From Glycomyces terrestris (GTDB lineage: Bacteria > Actinomycetota > Actinomycetes > Mycobacteriales > Micromonosporaceae), in assembly GCF_003933745.1 (NCBI RefSeq), contig NZ_RSEB01000003.1:124001-188000 (forward strand): a stretch of 64,000 nt of DNA. Direction: 5' to 3'. Position 1 is the first letter of the stretch. Each line of letters opens with the position of its first letter. The notes below the pieces were generated by a model, which saw only the letters and a list, made by a program, of their open reading frames with translations, was not told the origin of the DNA and did not search any database. Shown one piece after another: positions 38,349-46,289 of the stretch. Made by a program: the position numbers and the translations under genes.

Positions 38349-38378
38349 ACCCTACCGGGGCTTGACCTGGGCCTGCAA
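38349..38378 (-). promoter_or_regulatory. Promoter of helD
   Basis: TTGCAG (38373-38378), an 18-bp spacer and TAGGGT (38349-38354) on the minus strand, about 80 bp before the start codon. Confidence 0.45.
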
Positions 38379-38383
38379 TCGAT

Positions 38384-38869
38384 TTACCGCACGCTCAGCG
38401 GCTTCACGTCCACGAGCCGCCCGTCGTCGCGGTGCAGGACCCAGCCGCCGCCGGGCGGCAGCTCGTCGGCGGGCTCCTGGGTGTGGGCGGCGAGGTCGTG
38501 GCCGTCGAGCGCGGCGACGGCGACGAGGAGCGCGGCGAGCACGGGGGCCTCGGCGCAGACGACGGCGGTGCGGCGCGGGTCGGGGAGGGCGCGCAGGGCG
38601 CGGGCGCCGAGCCAGACCGCGGCGTGCGCGGGCGTGAGCTTGGGGGCGTCCGCGGCGAGGTCGGCGGCGACGGCGCCCTGGAGGGCGAGGCGGCTCGCGA
38701 GCGGCGCGAGCGTGTCGGCGCAGGCGCGGCCGGGGCCGGACAGCAGCGTCGTGGGGTTGTACAGCTGGAGGAAGTCGGCGAGCGCCCAGGCCCGCCGGGA
38801 CTGGGCGTCGGTGAGCCGGTCGTCGGGGCCGTCGGCGACGTGGCGCAGCAGGATGAGCGCGGACAGCAT
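38384..38869 (-). CDS. Histidine phosphatase superfamily (SixA/MutT1-tail-like) protein
   Basis: A 161-residue protein. The start LSALILLRHVADGPDDRLTDAQSRRAWALADFLQLYNPTTLLSGPGRACADTLAPLA has the layout of the small histidine phosphatases: LLRH, a linker, then a SSPxxRxxxT segment, here SGPGRACADT. The central RHG/RHA reads RHV, and the second histidine region is not obvious, so activity is uncertain. It resembles the C-terminal half of two-domain Nudix/phosphatase proteins. The ATG at 38869 has GGGGGCCGCTG upstream. A PHO-box-like repeat in the promoter region suggests phosphate control. Confidence 0.65.
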   Translation of the reverse strand: MLSALILLRHVADGPDDRLTDAQSRRAWALADFLQLYNPTTLLSGPGRACADTLAPLASRLALQGAVAADLAADAPKLTPAHAAVWLGARALRALPDPRRTAVVCAEAPVLAALLVAVAALDGHDLAAHTQEPADELPPGGGWVLHRDDGRLVDVKPLSVR

Positions 38870-38942
38870 CAGCGGCCCCCGCTCACTGCGGGGGCGGGCG
38901 CGACACGGCATCGAGTCGGCCGGGCGAGGGCAACCGGGGGAC

Positions 38943-38985
38943 GCATACCGTCGATGCTTCATCGGCAGATGAACGGCAGTTGAAC
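38943..38985 (-). promoter_or_regulatory. PHO-box-like direct repeat and -10 box
   Basis: On the minus strand GTTCAACTGCC is followed directly by GTTCATCTGCC (38964-38985), two 11-nt units matching the GTTCAYC-N4 pattern bound by actinobacterial PhoP. A -10-like TATGCG (38943-38948) follows 15 bp downstream, so PhoP would sit at the -35. A further isolated GTTCACC lies at 39002-39008. Confidence 0.5.
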
Positions 38986-39057
38986 CCGGACCTTGCGCGC
39001 AGGTGAACACTCCGCGGCAGAGCGGCCTAGCGCCCCTTCGGAAGTCGTGCGGCCCGG

Positions 39058-39351
39058 CTAGGAAGGCCGGTAGCGGAGGTCCTCGTACTCCTCGTGCCGC
39101 TGCATCCACCGGTCCACGAACGGGCAGGTGGGGTACGCCTTCGCGCCCTTGGCCCGCAGGTCGTCGAGGGCGTGGCGCACCAGGCGGTCGCCCCAGCCCT
39201 GGCCGCGCAGCGACCGGTCGACCTCGGTGTGCGGCAGCACCATGAACTCCTCGCGCTCGAGGTACTCGAGGTAGCCGAGCACGGCCCCCGAGTCGTCCCG
39301 CAGCTCGTACCGCTGCTCGTCGCCGTTCTCGACCACAGAAAGATCCGCCAT
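39058..39351 (-). CDS. Short GNAT-type N-acetyltransferase (YidJ-like)
   Basis: A 97-residue single-domain acetyltransferase of the small GNAT group. It has GYLEYLEREEFMVLPHTEVDRSLRGQGWGDRLVRHALDDLRAKGAKAYPTCPFVDRW. The R-G-Q-G-x-G-x-R stretch is the acetyl-CoA pyrophosphate loop, and the PTCPFV ending is typical of this subgroup. The acceptor substrate is unknown. The start is at 39351, 6 nt after a -10 box. Confidence 0.88.
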   Translation of the reverse strand: MADLSVVENGDEQRYELRDDSGAVLGYLEYLEREEFMVLPHTEVDRSLRGQGWGDRLVRHALDDLRAKGAKAYPTCPFVDRWMQRHEEYEDLRYRPS

Positions 39352-39357
39352 GCCGCC

Positions 39358-39363
39358 ACCCTA
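39358..39363 (-). promoter_or_regulatory. -10 box for GNAT gene (leaderless)
   Basis: TAGGGT on the minus strand, 6 nt before the ATG at 39351. Confidence 0.45.
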
Positions 39364-39380
39364 TCCGGCCGGAGGCGCCC

Positions 39381-40853
39381 TCAGCCCGCCTCGACGGCCC
39401 GCGTCACGTCCGGCCGCCCCGGCAGCGCGGCCGAGGCGGCGGCCCCGGCGAGGCAGATGGCCGCGGCGGCGGTGAACACGTCGGCGTACTGGGCGGCGAG
39501 GGCGCGGTCGAGGGCGTCGAGGTAGACCGCCTGGCGTTCGAGGAACTCGGCCTCGGAGACGCCGAACGGGAGCGGGGTGTCGAGGTCGGCCGTGGACTCC
39601 TGGAAGCGGTGGAGGCTCCAGGCGGTGAGGGCCGCGACGCCGATGAGCATGCCCATCATGCGGGCGACGACCGCGAACGCGGCGGCGGTGCCGTGGCGGT
39701 CGGCGGGGACGGCGCGCAGGGCCGCCGAGGAGAGCGGGGCGACGGTGAGGCCGAGGGCGAGGCCGGCGACGGTGAGGCCGGGGCCGACGTCGGGGACGGT
39801 GGCGGCGATCCACGCGTACGCCCCTGCGGCCGTGGCGAACCCGGCGATCGAGGGGAGGCGCTCGCCGCAGCGGGAGGCGAGGGCGCCGCCCGCGACCGCG
39901 CCGATCGGCAGGCCCGCGAGGAACCACGTGAGCAGGAGCGCGCCGCCGGCCGAGTCGAGGCCGAGGAGGGTCTGGGCGAGCAACTGCGTGTCGACGAGGG
40001 TGACCATGAGGACCGCGCCCGCCGCGGCGCTCGCGGCGAGGCAGGCCGCGTACGGGACGCGGCGCACCCCGGCGGGGTCGAGGAGGCGGACCTTCGCGAC
40101 GCGCTGCTGCACCGCGAAGAGGGCGAGGACGGCGAGGCCGCCCGCGATGGCCGGGAGCCCCCACGCCGGGAGCACCGCGTCCTCCGGCTCGGGGTTGTAC
40201 AGGCCGATCGTGAACAGCCCCAGGGCGACCGCGAGGAGGGCGCCGCCGATGACGTCGATGCGGGCGTCCCGGCGCGGCGCCGCCGCGGGGAGCGCGACGT
40301 GGACGGCCGCCATGGCGAGGACCGCGAGCGGGACGTTGACCCAGAAGATGCCGCGCCAGCCGACGAGCGCCGCGATCCCCGCGCCCGCGAGGGGTCCGAG
40401 GACGGCGCCGAGCTCCTGGGCCGCGCCGACCCAGCCGAGGACGGCGGCGCGGCGGCGGGCGGCGAAGAGGTCGGCGGCGAGCGCCATCGTGACCGGCAGG
40501 AGCGCGCCGCCGGCGAGGCCCTGGAGGGCGCGGCCGGCAACGAGCGGGGCCAGGTCCTGGGCGAGGGCGCTGACGACGGAGCCGATCGCGAAGGCGGCCA
40601 GGCAGGCGTGGATGACGGGGCGGCGCCCGAACCGGTCGGAGACGCGCCCGAGGAGCGGCATCCCGGCGATGTAGCCGAGGAGGTACCCGGTGACCAGGGG
40701 CGTGGCGCGTTCGAGGTGGTTCACGGGGATGTCGAGTTCGTCGATCATGTCGACGAGGACGCTCACGAGGACGTACGCGTCGATGGAGCCGAGGAGGACG
40801 GCCGCCCCGGCGGCCCCGAGCGCGAGGCGCCGGCGCTCCCTACTGCGGGGCAA
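39381..40853 (-). CDS. MFS transporter of the P55 type, partner of LprG
   Basis: A 490-residue major facilitator protein with about 14 predicted helices. The motif A loop is GRVSDRFGRRPV, and the RALQGLAGGALLPVTMALAADLF segment is motif C-like. Its start overlaps the end of an LprG-family lipoprotein gene by 14 bp, the arrangement of the lprG-P55 operon. In mycobacteria the pair moves triacylglycerides and related lipids to the cell surface and affects drug tolerance. The same lipid-export role is inferred from synteny, because the sequence alone would only say DHA-type exporter. Confidence 0.85.
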   Translation of the reverse strand: MPRSRERRRLALGAAGAAVLLGSIDAYVLVSVLVDMIDELDIPVNHLERATPLVTGYLLGYIAGMPLLGRVSDRFGRRPVIHACLAAFAIGSVVSALAQDLAPLVAGRALQGLAGGALLPVTMALAADLFAARRRAAVLGWVGAAQELGAVLGPLAGAGIAALVGWRGIFWVNVPLAVLAMAAVHVALPAAAPRRDARIDVIGGALLAVALGLFTIGLYNPEPEDAVLPAWGLPAIAGGLAVLALFAVQQRVAKVRLLDPAGVRRVPYAACLAASAAAGAVLMVTLVDTQLLAQTLLGLDSAGGALLLTWFLAGLPIGAVAGGALASRCGERLPSIAGFATAAGAYAWIAATVPDVGPGLTVAGLALGLTVAPLSSAALRAVPADRHGTAAAFAVVARMMGMLIGVAALTAWSLHRFQESTADLDTPLPFGVSEAEFLERQAVYLDALDRALAAQYADVFTAAAAICLAGAAASAALPGRPDVTRAVEAG

Positions 40854-41505
40854 CGATCTCGACCGGTTCGTCGTAGTCGTCGAAGGCGAGGGCGACCGTG
40901 GCGTCGCCCTGGGCGAACTCGGCCCTGACGACGCGGAGGCGCTCCTGGTCGAACCAGACGGTGGCGGTGTTCCAGTCGCCGGCGGCGGGCAGGAACTCGG
41001 CGAACGCGGCCGGGTCGAACACGACCTCGTACCGGTAGGTCGCGACGCCGTCGATCGTCTCGGCGTCCTCGGGGGTGGCGGACTCGACGGCGTCCAAGAG
41101 CGCGGCGACGCCGCGGTCGGGGTCGAGGAGCACGGTGGGGTCGTACGGGAGCATCTCGTCGCCGACGGGGATCTCCTGGTAGCCGCCGGTGGCGCCCTTG
41201 ACGTAGGCGCTGTCGCCGACGATCGTGTAGTCGATCTCGAGGTCCATGCCGAGCGCGGTGATCACGCCGGCGCCCTCGGCCTCGCCGTCCGCGGTGACGA
41301 CCCCGTCGGCGCGCTCGACCGCGAGCCCCTCGACGTCGCCGTCCACGGTGAGTTCGAAGTGGACGGACTCGGCCGCGGCCATCGCGGCGGCCGCGCTGGG
41401 CAGCGCCTCGTCGGCCGGGGGGAGGTCGTCGGCGCCGCCCGAGCAGGCGGCCAGGAGCGCGCAGGCGGCGAGGGCGGCGCCGGTCAGGGGGTGTCTCGAT
41501 CGCAT
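40840..41505 (-). CDS. lprG: LppX/LprAFG family lipoprotein (LprG-like)
   Basis: A 221-residue lipoprotein. The signal MRSRHPLTGAALAACALLAAC carries the lipobox LAAC. The mature part (ESVHFELTVDGDVEG to VEIVAPQ) matches the half-barrel lipid-binding fold of LprG/LppX: alternating strands with VVTADGEAEGAGVITALGMDLEIDYTIVGDSAYVKG. The family binds acylated lipids in a hydrophobic pocket. It is translationally coupled to the MFS gene. The ATG at 41505 lies 6 nt after a -10 box. Confidence 0.85.
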   Translation of the reverse strand: MRSRHPLTGAALAACALLAACSGGADDLPPADEALPSAAAAMAAAESVHFELTVDGDVEGLAVERADGVVTADGEAEGAGVITALGMDLEIDYTIVGDSAYVKGATGGYQEIPVGDEMLPYDPTVLLDPDRGVAALLDAVESATPEDAETIDGVATYRYEVVFDPAAFAEFLPAAGDWNTATVWFDQERLRVVRAEFAQGDATVALAFDDYDEPVEIVAPQ

Positions 41506-41511
41506 GCGCCG

Positions 41512-41517
41512 ATCCTA
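41512..41517 (-). promoter_or_regulatory. -10 box for lprG (leaderless)
   Basis: TAGGAT on the minus strand, 6 nt before the ATG. Confidence 0.5.
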
Positions 41518-41550
41518 TGCCGCGCACGCTCCAGTGGGGAACGGCGAGCG

Positions 41551-41587
41551 CGGCGACCGCCCGCGGGGAGAGTGCGGGCGGTCGCCG
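41551..41587 (-). terminator. Terminator after xylanase gene
   Basis: A perfect 14-bp stem (41551-41564, 41574-41587) with a 9-nt loop, between the xylanase stop and the lprG promoter. Confidence 0.65.
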
Positions 41588-41643
41588 CGGGGGACCCGGC
41601 GGTTGGGTGGCCGGGGCCCCCGCGCCGGCCGGACCGGGCGTGC

Positions 41644-42624
41644 CTAACTGCACGCGACGGTCGGCCAGTTCCAGTTGCCGTTGGCCTGGATGGTGAGGCC
41701 GAACGTGTTCCCGGCGCCGTTCGGGGTCGCGACGAGCTGCTGCGCGGTCGGGTAGGACGCGTTGCAGTTCCAGGTCGCGATGACCTTCGCGGGCGAGGGG
41801 ATGTTCAGCGTGGTGCGCCAGTCGGACTTGCCGGAGACGGTCACGTTGAGGTTGTACCGGTCGCTCCAGCGCTGCCCGGCCGACAGCGTCGCGGTGCAGG
41901 CGCCGCCGCCACCGCCGCCACCGCCGCCGGTGGAGCCGACGGTGATGTTGGAGCTGCCGGTGGACTGGTAGCCCTCGGTCGCCATGATCATGTAGTAGCT
42001 GAAGGCGCCCAGGTTCATGCCGGCGCGGGCCCAGGCGTCGAAGTGGGCGCCGGTGTCGATGGTGCCCGAGCTGCGGGCGCCCTGGCGGACGCTCCAGTAC
42101 TGGTTGAAGGTCCTGGTGCCCTCGACCGACGGGGCGTTGTAGCGCGTGGACTGGCCGAGCCAGTAGTTGCCGCCGTTGATGGTGGCGTTGCCGCGGTGCG
42201 AGGCGCCGCTGCTGGGGTTGTACGGGCCGTGCGATTCGACGATGTAGTACTCGACCAGCGGGTTCGACGTCCAGCCGTAGAGGGCCAGGTAGCCGTTGCT
42301 GCCGTGGTTGACCCAGCCGCTGTAGTCGACGATCCGGCGGCCGCCGTTGGCCCAGCCCTTGCCGCCGACCCAGTTGTTGGCGCCGTTCCAGGAGCTGCTG
42401 TAGTTCCCGCCCGCGCCGAGGGTCATCGAGGCCCGGCCCTGGGTGTCGGTCCAGAAGGAGTAGTAGTACCCGTTGTGGGTGCCCTCCTGGTTGGTGGTGA
42501 TGACCTGCTGCGCCTGCGCGGCGCTCGGCATGACCAGCCCGGAGGCCCCGAGCGCGAGCGCGCCTGCGCCGCCGAGCAGCAGATTCCTGCGGCTGAAGAT
42601 GCTTGGGGGCGGGTTGTACTTCAT
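41644..42624 (-). CDS. Secreted GH11 endo-1,4-beta-xylanase with CBM2
   Basis: A 326-residue extracellular enzyme that cleaves xylan. The Tat-type signal is [29 protein letters not shown]. The GH11 jelly roll (about 40-232) has the nucleophile in [10 protein letters not shown] (Glu near 125) and the acid/base in [12 protein letters not shown] (Glu near 217). A poly-Gly linker leads to a family 2 carbohydrate-binding module (about 243-326) with Cys at both ends and exposed Trp residues ([22 protein letters not shown]). ATG 42624 is preceded by GAGGAGTCAGG. It is a single-gene unit with its own promoter and a likely operator. Confidence 0.95.
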   Translation of the reverse strand: MKYNPPPSIFSRRNLLLGGAGALALGASGLVMPSAAQAQQVITTNQEGTHNGYYYSFWTDTQGRASMTLGAGGNYSSSWNGANNWVGGKGWANGGRRIVDYSGWVNHGSNGYLALYGWTSNPLVEYYIVESHGPYNPSSGASHRGNATINGGNYWLGQSTRYNAPSVEGTRTFNQYWSVRQGARSSGTIDTGAHFDAWARAGMNLGAFSYYMIMATEGYQSTGSSNITVGSTGGGGGGGGGACTATLSAGQRWSDRYNLNVTVSGKSDWRTTLNIPSPAKVIATWNCNASYPTAQQLVATPNGAGNTFGLTIQANGNWNWPTVACS

Positions 42625-42677
42625 CCTGACTCCTCGGAAGGGTGTCGAGCGGCTCGTGCAGAACACCCGAGCCGCAT

Positions 42678-42697
42678 CGAGAGACATCTATCTCTCG
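42678..42697. promoter_or_regulatory. CGAGAGA-N6-TCTCTCG operator-like palindrome
   Basis: A 7-bp perfect inverted repeat starting a few bases after the predicted xylanase transcription start, where a repressor would block initiation. Confidence 0.45.
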
Positions 42698-42706
42698 GTA
42701 GACACC

Positions 42707-42756
42707 ATCGTGGACCGGACATAGGAACGTGTCAATAAGTTTCGGAAAACTATCGG
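42707..42756 (-). promoter_or_regulatory. Xylanase promoter with upstream direct repeats
   Basis: On the minus strand a consensus TTGACA (42730-42735), a 17-bp spacer and CACGAT (42707-42712). Immediately upstream, TTCCGAAA and TTCCGATA repeat with an 11-bp period (within 42739-42756), a possible activator site. Confidence 0.5.
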
Positions 42757-42991
42757 AACTTTTCAAGGTCACTTGACCCGAAACGACCTGTGAACCCACA
42801 GCTCACGCCCAGACTCGCACGAAAAGCCTCGAAATCCGCCATCGTTGACCCGCGAAAGGATCACCCGACCCGCCGACCGAACTTCCGGAACTTTCAGAGC
42901 GCATGCAGCCGCGGTCCGCACCAGCTTTCGCAGCACGGCGGAGACAGCGAAAACGCCACCCGCGATGCGGATGGCGTCGAGGTTCTGCGTG

Positions 42992-43024
42992 GTGCCCCCG
43001 GCAGGATTCGAACCTGCGACACCT
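42992..43024. repeat. Left attachment-site copy (33-bp tRNA-Arg 3' end)
   Basis: Exactly identical over 33 bp to 49386-49418, the T arm and acceptor end of the tRNA-Arg(CCG) gene. Sequence beyond it does not fold into a tRNA. The gap 42757-43214 contains no gene. Confidence 0.8.
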
Positions 43025-43214
43025 AGAGGATGTCCCGCTATCGATGGTGGTGCTGTCGTCGACCCGCTCTCGGTCAGACGGTGCGGGCAAGGTTGTTCAG
43101 GCGGGCAATGCCGAGCATCGCGACCGCGACGCCGTCGCCAGGCTGGCCGGTCGGGTGCTCGTCGATCGACGAAGCCGGGGATGGAGGTCGGGGCCCAGAT
43201 GCCAAGGGCAGGTG

Positions 43215-43982
43215 TCATGGACGCGGTGGCCGACGTGGTCGTCTGCGGGACATTTCAGCGGCGACTGCCACGTAGAGTGGGGTGGCCAAGATGGCACGGG
43301 TGTGGCGAGAAGGCTGTGCATCATTGGGAACCTCGCCTTGGATGAGTGGCACGGCGAGGTATTCGAGGTCCTGTGATGGTCCGCTGAGCCTGATGCGGGT
43401 GGCGTCATGCAGCCCGTCTTCGGGATGGCCGAGCACTGCCATCGCAGCTTCGTTGCCGATGTCGGCATCCGCTCGGAGTAGGCGCCAGTCTTCGGCGAGG
43501 TCAGGTCGTGCTGAGAGGTTTTCCGCGATCACCGCCATGATGTTGGGGGTGGCTGAATACGCGACCAGCCTCTGGTTCTCTTCTGTAGGCTCTTCGCCGA
43601 GCACGTGGCGGCGGGACCCGGCGAGCATCACAATGCCGTTGGCGTCCTGCCCCCGAAAGAAGACGGTGTCAAACCCGTTCGTCGGACTCTCGGGCTCGTA
43701 TCCGTTGCTGAGCCACCCCCAGCGCATCGGCATCGACCCTCGGAAAAATGCCGCCCCCGGCTGCACCCCTGTGCCGACCTGGTGGTGCCGGTCGATGTAG
43801 CGCTCTACGATGCGGAGTTTCGCCAGCCGCGCAGTGCGCGGCGGATCACCCTGGCGCAGGACGACGCTGGCGAGTTTCAAGTCCAAACCGAGCTCCATGC
43901 TCACTCGCCGGCGCTGCGCTGGGTCGATCTGCTCGAAAAGCATGTCGAGCTTGGCGTCTGAGATATACAGGAAGTACCGCAG
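43215..43982 (-). CDS. DUF7019-like protein with probable CTG start
   Basis: About 255 residues, beginning (M)RYFLYISDAKLDMLFEQIDPAQRRR, which resembles actinobacterial DUF7019 proteins that start MRYFLY. No ATG, GTG or TTG lies near this point in frame. A strong GGAGGAGG is placed 9 nt before a CTG codon at 43982 that would give this N-terminus, so CTG initiation or a mutated start is likely. The rest has WGWLSNGYEPESPTNGFDTVFFRG and a C-terminal EDLEYLAVPL-like region. Its function is unknown. It is the first gene inside the left attachment repeat. Confidence 0.6.
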   Translation of the reverse strand: MRYFLYISDAKLDMLFEQIDPAQRRRVSMELGLDLKLASVVLRQGDPPRTARLAKLRIVERYIDRHHQVGTGVQPGAAFFRGSMPMRWGWLSNGYEPESPTNGFDTVFFRGQDANGIVMLAGSRRHVLGEEPTEENQRLVAYSATPNIMAVIAENLSARPDLAEDWRLLRADADIGNEAAMAVLGHPEDGLHDATRIRLSGPSQDLEYLAVPLIQGEVPNDAQPSRHTRAILATPLYVAVAAEMSRRRPRRPPRP

Positions 43983-44043
43983 CGGTGCTTTCCTCCTCCA
44001 GAACACGATGGCATCCTTTCGGGCTCGGCCAACCTTTCCATCG

Positions 44044-44852
44044 TCACAGATAGACCCGAGTTCCGCTGTCCACCACGGGCTCGCGAGCAAGCTGAGATTT
44101 CCTGGACTGTGCTGGTCCGTAGAACCCGTCAGCCATGGCTTCGGCGGATCCATCGCCGCGGAGGCGGCAATCGCGAAGCACTTTCCAGACTTTCAGTTTC
44201 GCGAAGGTGTGCTCGATGCGTGCGCGGACGTGGCGATGGGAGGCATTGTGGGCTTCCTTCCACTCCACCAGCGGCTCGTCCTTCTTCTGGCGCCGGTGCG
44301 GGATGATCGCTCGGGTGCCGGGGTAGCCGCCGTCGGCGATCACGGTCGCGGTGCGGGTGGCGTGGTCGATGCCGGACTCGCCGAATGCCTTCGAGTCGTT
44401 GCGGTTGCCCGGCAGCGGGATGCCGACGGCAACCACGAGCTGGGTATCAGCGTGAATGACGACCTGATGATTGGTCGAGTACCGGTAATTCTTCGACTTC
44501 GCGGCCACCGCGTGGTCACGGGTGGGAATCAGAGTGCCATCGACGATGAGGATCGTCTCGGGTGCGAAGCGCTGCCGTTGACGAAGCGCGAGTTTGGGGC
44601 GAGGTCGTCGATGATGCGGTCGGCAGCGGACTTCGACGTGCCGAACAGTGCCGCGATCTGGCGCATGGTCAGGTTCGTGCGCCAGTAGGTGGTCACCAAC
44701 AGGACCTGGTCCTCGAATGCGAGACCCCAGGGGCGGCCCTTGAGCGTGGGATCGGCGCCCTCGGCGCGCAGTTGCCGAACGAGCTTGGCGAACTGCCGCG
44801 CAGTCAGGCCGCTGAACGTCTCGATCATCGCCTTGTCCGCTGCACTGATCAC
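44044..44852 (-). pseudogene. IS5-family transposase, frameshifted
   Basis: The N-terminal half (VISAADKAMIETFSGLTARQFAKLVRQLRAEG to RIIDDLAP) reads in one frame. The DDE half (PKLALRQRQRFAPETILIVDGTLIPTRDHA to VRARIEHTFAKLKVWKVLRD) reads in another. The shift lies at a run of four C near 44597, where the second copy in this island stays in frame, so one C appears to be lost. The N-terminus is a helix-turn-helix and the rest is a DDE_Tnp_4-type nuclease. Programmed frameshifting is known in IS5 relatives but the site lacks a slippery A-run. The start GTG 44852 is tentative. Confidence 0.7.
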
Positions 44853-44904
44853 CCGTGTCACGCACGCATGATTGCATGCGCCCCAACATCTTCCGGGGCG
44901 GTGA

Positions 44905-45654
44905 TCAGGGCGCTTCCAGGACGAGGAAAAGGAAGCACAGGAACGCCGAGTCGGGCGTCTTGACATCGTCGGGGAACTTCTCGTGGGCTCCGGGCGCCGG
45001 GGGCGGCTCGCTGACGACCGCAATCCGGAACCCGGCTTCGATGAATGCCCCGGTGACCGCCTGCAGCGGCCGGTGCCATTGCGACAGCAAGACGCTCTGG
45101 CCGCTGAAATCGCACTCCAAGCCGTACTCGTGGGTCGAGAAGTAGTTCCGGTCGGGATAGGACAACTTGTAGACGAAGGGGTGGTGGACGGCCACGATGA
45201 GCCGCCCGCCCGACACCAGCACGCGCCGCAATTCGGCGAGCGGTGCCGTCCAGTCCTCCAGGTAGTGCAGGACCAGGCATGCGACGACATCGTCGAACGC
45301 GTCGTCGGGGAATGGTAGGGGATCGTTGAGGTCTGCCTGCTGGAGTGCGGCGTCCTCGCCGAGCCGCCGCCTGGCCAGCTCGAGCATCTTGATGCTGGGG
45401 TCGACGCCGGTGACGATGGCGCCCCGGTCACGGAGCTCCTCAAAAATGGGTCCGGCACCGCAGCCGACGTCGAGGATCCGTCGCCCGGCCACATCCCCGG
45501 CCAGATCCAGGATCGCGGGCCGCGCGTAGTAGGCGTTGAGGAGGCTGGATTCGTTCTCGGCGGCGAATGCCTCGGCGAAGCCGTCGTAGTCGGCGGTCGG
45601 CGTCTGGTCGACGAGTCCGGCGGCGTTCTCGTGGTCTGAAGGCATGCGGGCCAT
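44905..45654 (-). CDS. Class I SAM-dependent methyltransferase
   Basis: About 249 residues. The SAM-binding motif RRILDVGCGAGPIFEELRDRGAIVTGVDPS is followed by DLNDPLPFPDDAFDDVVACLVLHYLEDW (motif II/post-II) and LRRVLVSGGRLIVAVHHP (motif III). The C-terminal lid has YFSTHEYGLECDF. It belongs to the UbiE-like small-molecule methyltransferases, and its substrate is unknown. The open frame runs upstream into a transposase remnant, so ATG 45654 or 45645 is the likely start and the apparent 412-residue fusion is not real. It sits between two decayed insertion sequences. Confidence 0.8.
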   Translation of the reverse strand: MARMPSDHENAAGLVDQTPTADYDGFAEAFAAENESSLLNAYYARPAILDLAGDVAGRRILDVGCGAGPIFEELRDRGAIVTGVDPSIKMLELARRRLGEDAALQQADLNDPLPFPDDAFDDVVACLVLHYLEDWTAPLAELRRVLVSGGRLIVAVHHPFVYKLSYPDRNYFSTHEYGLECDFSGQSVLLSQWHRPLQAVTGAFIEAGFRIAVVSEPPPAPGAHEKFPDDVKTPDSAFLCFLFLVLEAP

Positions 45655-45740
45655 TCTGACACGACTCGACCAATCCGCGACGGGAGGCAGCGACTGGCCT
45701 CGTTGCAAAGCGCACGACTGCTCCCACCGGAACATCCACT

Positions 45741-46143
45741 GACGACCTGGTGGCTGGTGGAGTAGCGGTAGTTCTTCGGCGGGGACCAGGGTGCCATCGA
45801 CGATGAGGACGGTCTCGGGAGCGAAGCGTTTGCGGGGCCGCAGTGCCAGCTTCGGTCCCAGGTCGTCGATGATGCGGTCGGCGGCGGACTTTGAAGTCCC
45901 GAACAGGACCGCGAGCTGGCGCATCGTGAGGTTGGTGCGCCAGTAGGCCGTGACCAGCAGCACCCGTTCAGCAAAGCCCAGACCCCAAGGGCGGCCCTTG
46001 AGCGCGGGGTCGGCTCCCTCAGCTCGGAGCTGGCGGACGAGCTTGGCGAACAGGCGCGGACTCAACCCGCTGCACAGGTGCACCATCGTCTCGTCCGCCG
46101 CGCTGATCACACCGTCACGCAGGCACGATCCCATGAGCCTCAA
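45741..46143 (-). pseudogene. Truncated IS5-family transposase remnant
   Basis: The N-terminal 130 residues of a transposase closely related to the one at 44044-44852 (DETMVHLCSGLSPRLFAKLVRQLRAEGADPALKGRPWGLGF, DRIIDDLGPKLALR). After GTLVP about ten codons are missing with a frame change, then KNYRYSTSHQVV in another frame, then the sequence stops matching at about 45741. It cannot encode an active enzyme. Confidence 0.75.
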
Positions 46144-46289
46144 CCACTCTCGAGCTCAACCTGAAGCGCGGCGTTCGGTCAGGAGCGCGAATCCGTGGCG
46201 GTCAGATTTCACCGGTCTCCTCCGCGTCGCCGACGACCGCAATTAAAGGCCGCTGAACTCCGGCGTCCCCGACGTGCTCTGCGGGTCCG

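Noticed and set aside
38266-38383. A rifamycin-associated element upstream of the HelD-like gene.
   Set aside because: No inverted repeat of that type is present. Only an ordinary promoter-like pair was found.
42992-43070. A second complete tRNA gene at the left repeat.
   Set aside because: Only the 33-bp 3' end matches. The following bases do not form an anticodon arm or a 5' acceptor strand.
44905-46143. A 412-residue transposase-methyltransferase fusion.
   Set aside because: The transposase part is truncated and out of frame with its own remainder. The methyltransferase is complete from ATG 45654 or 45645.
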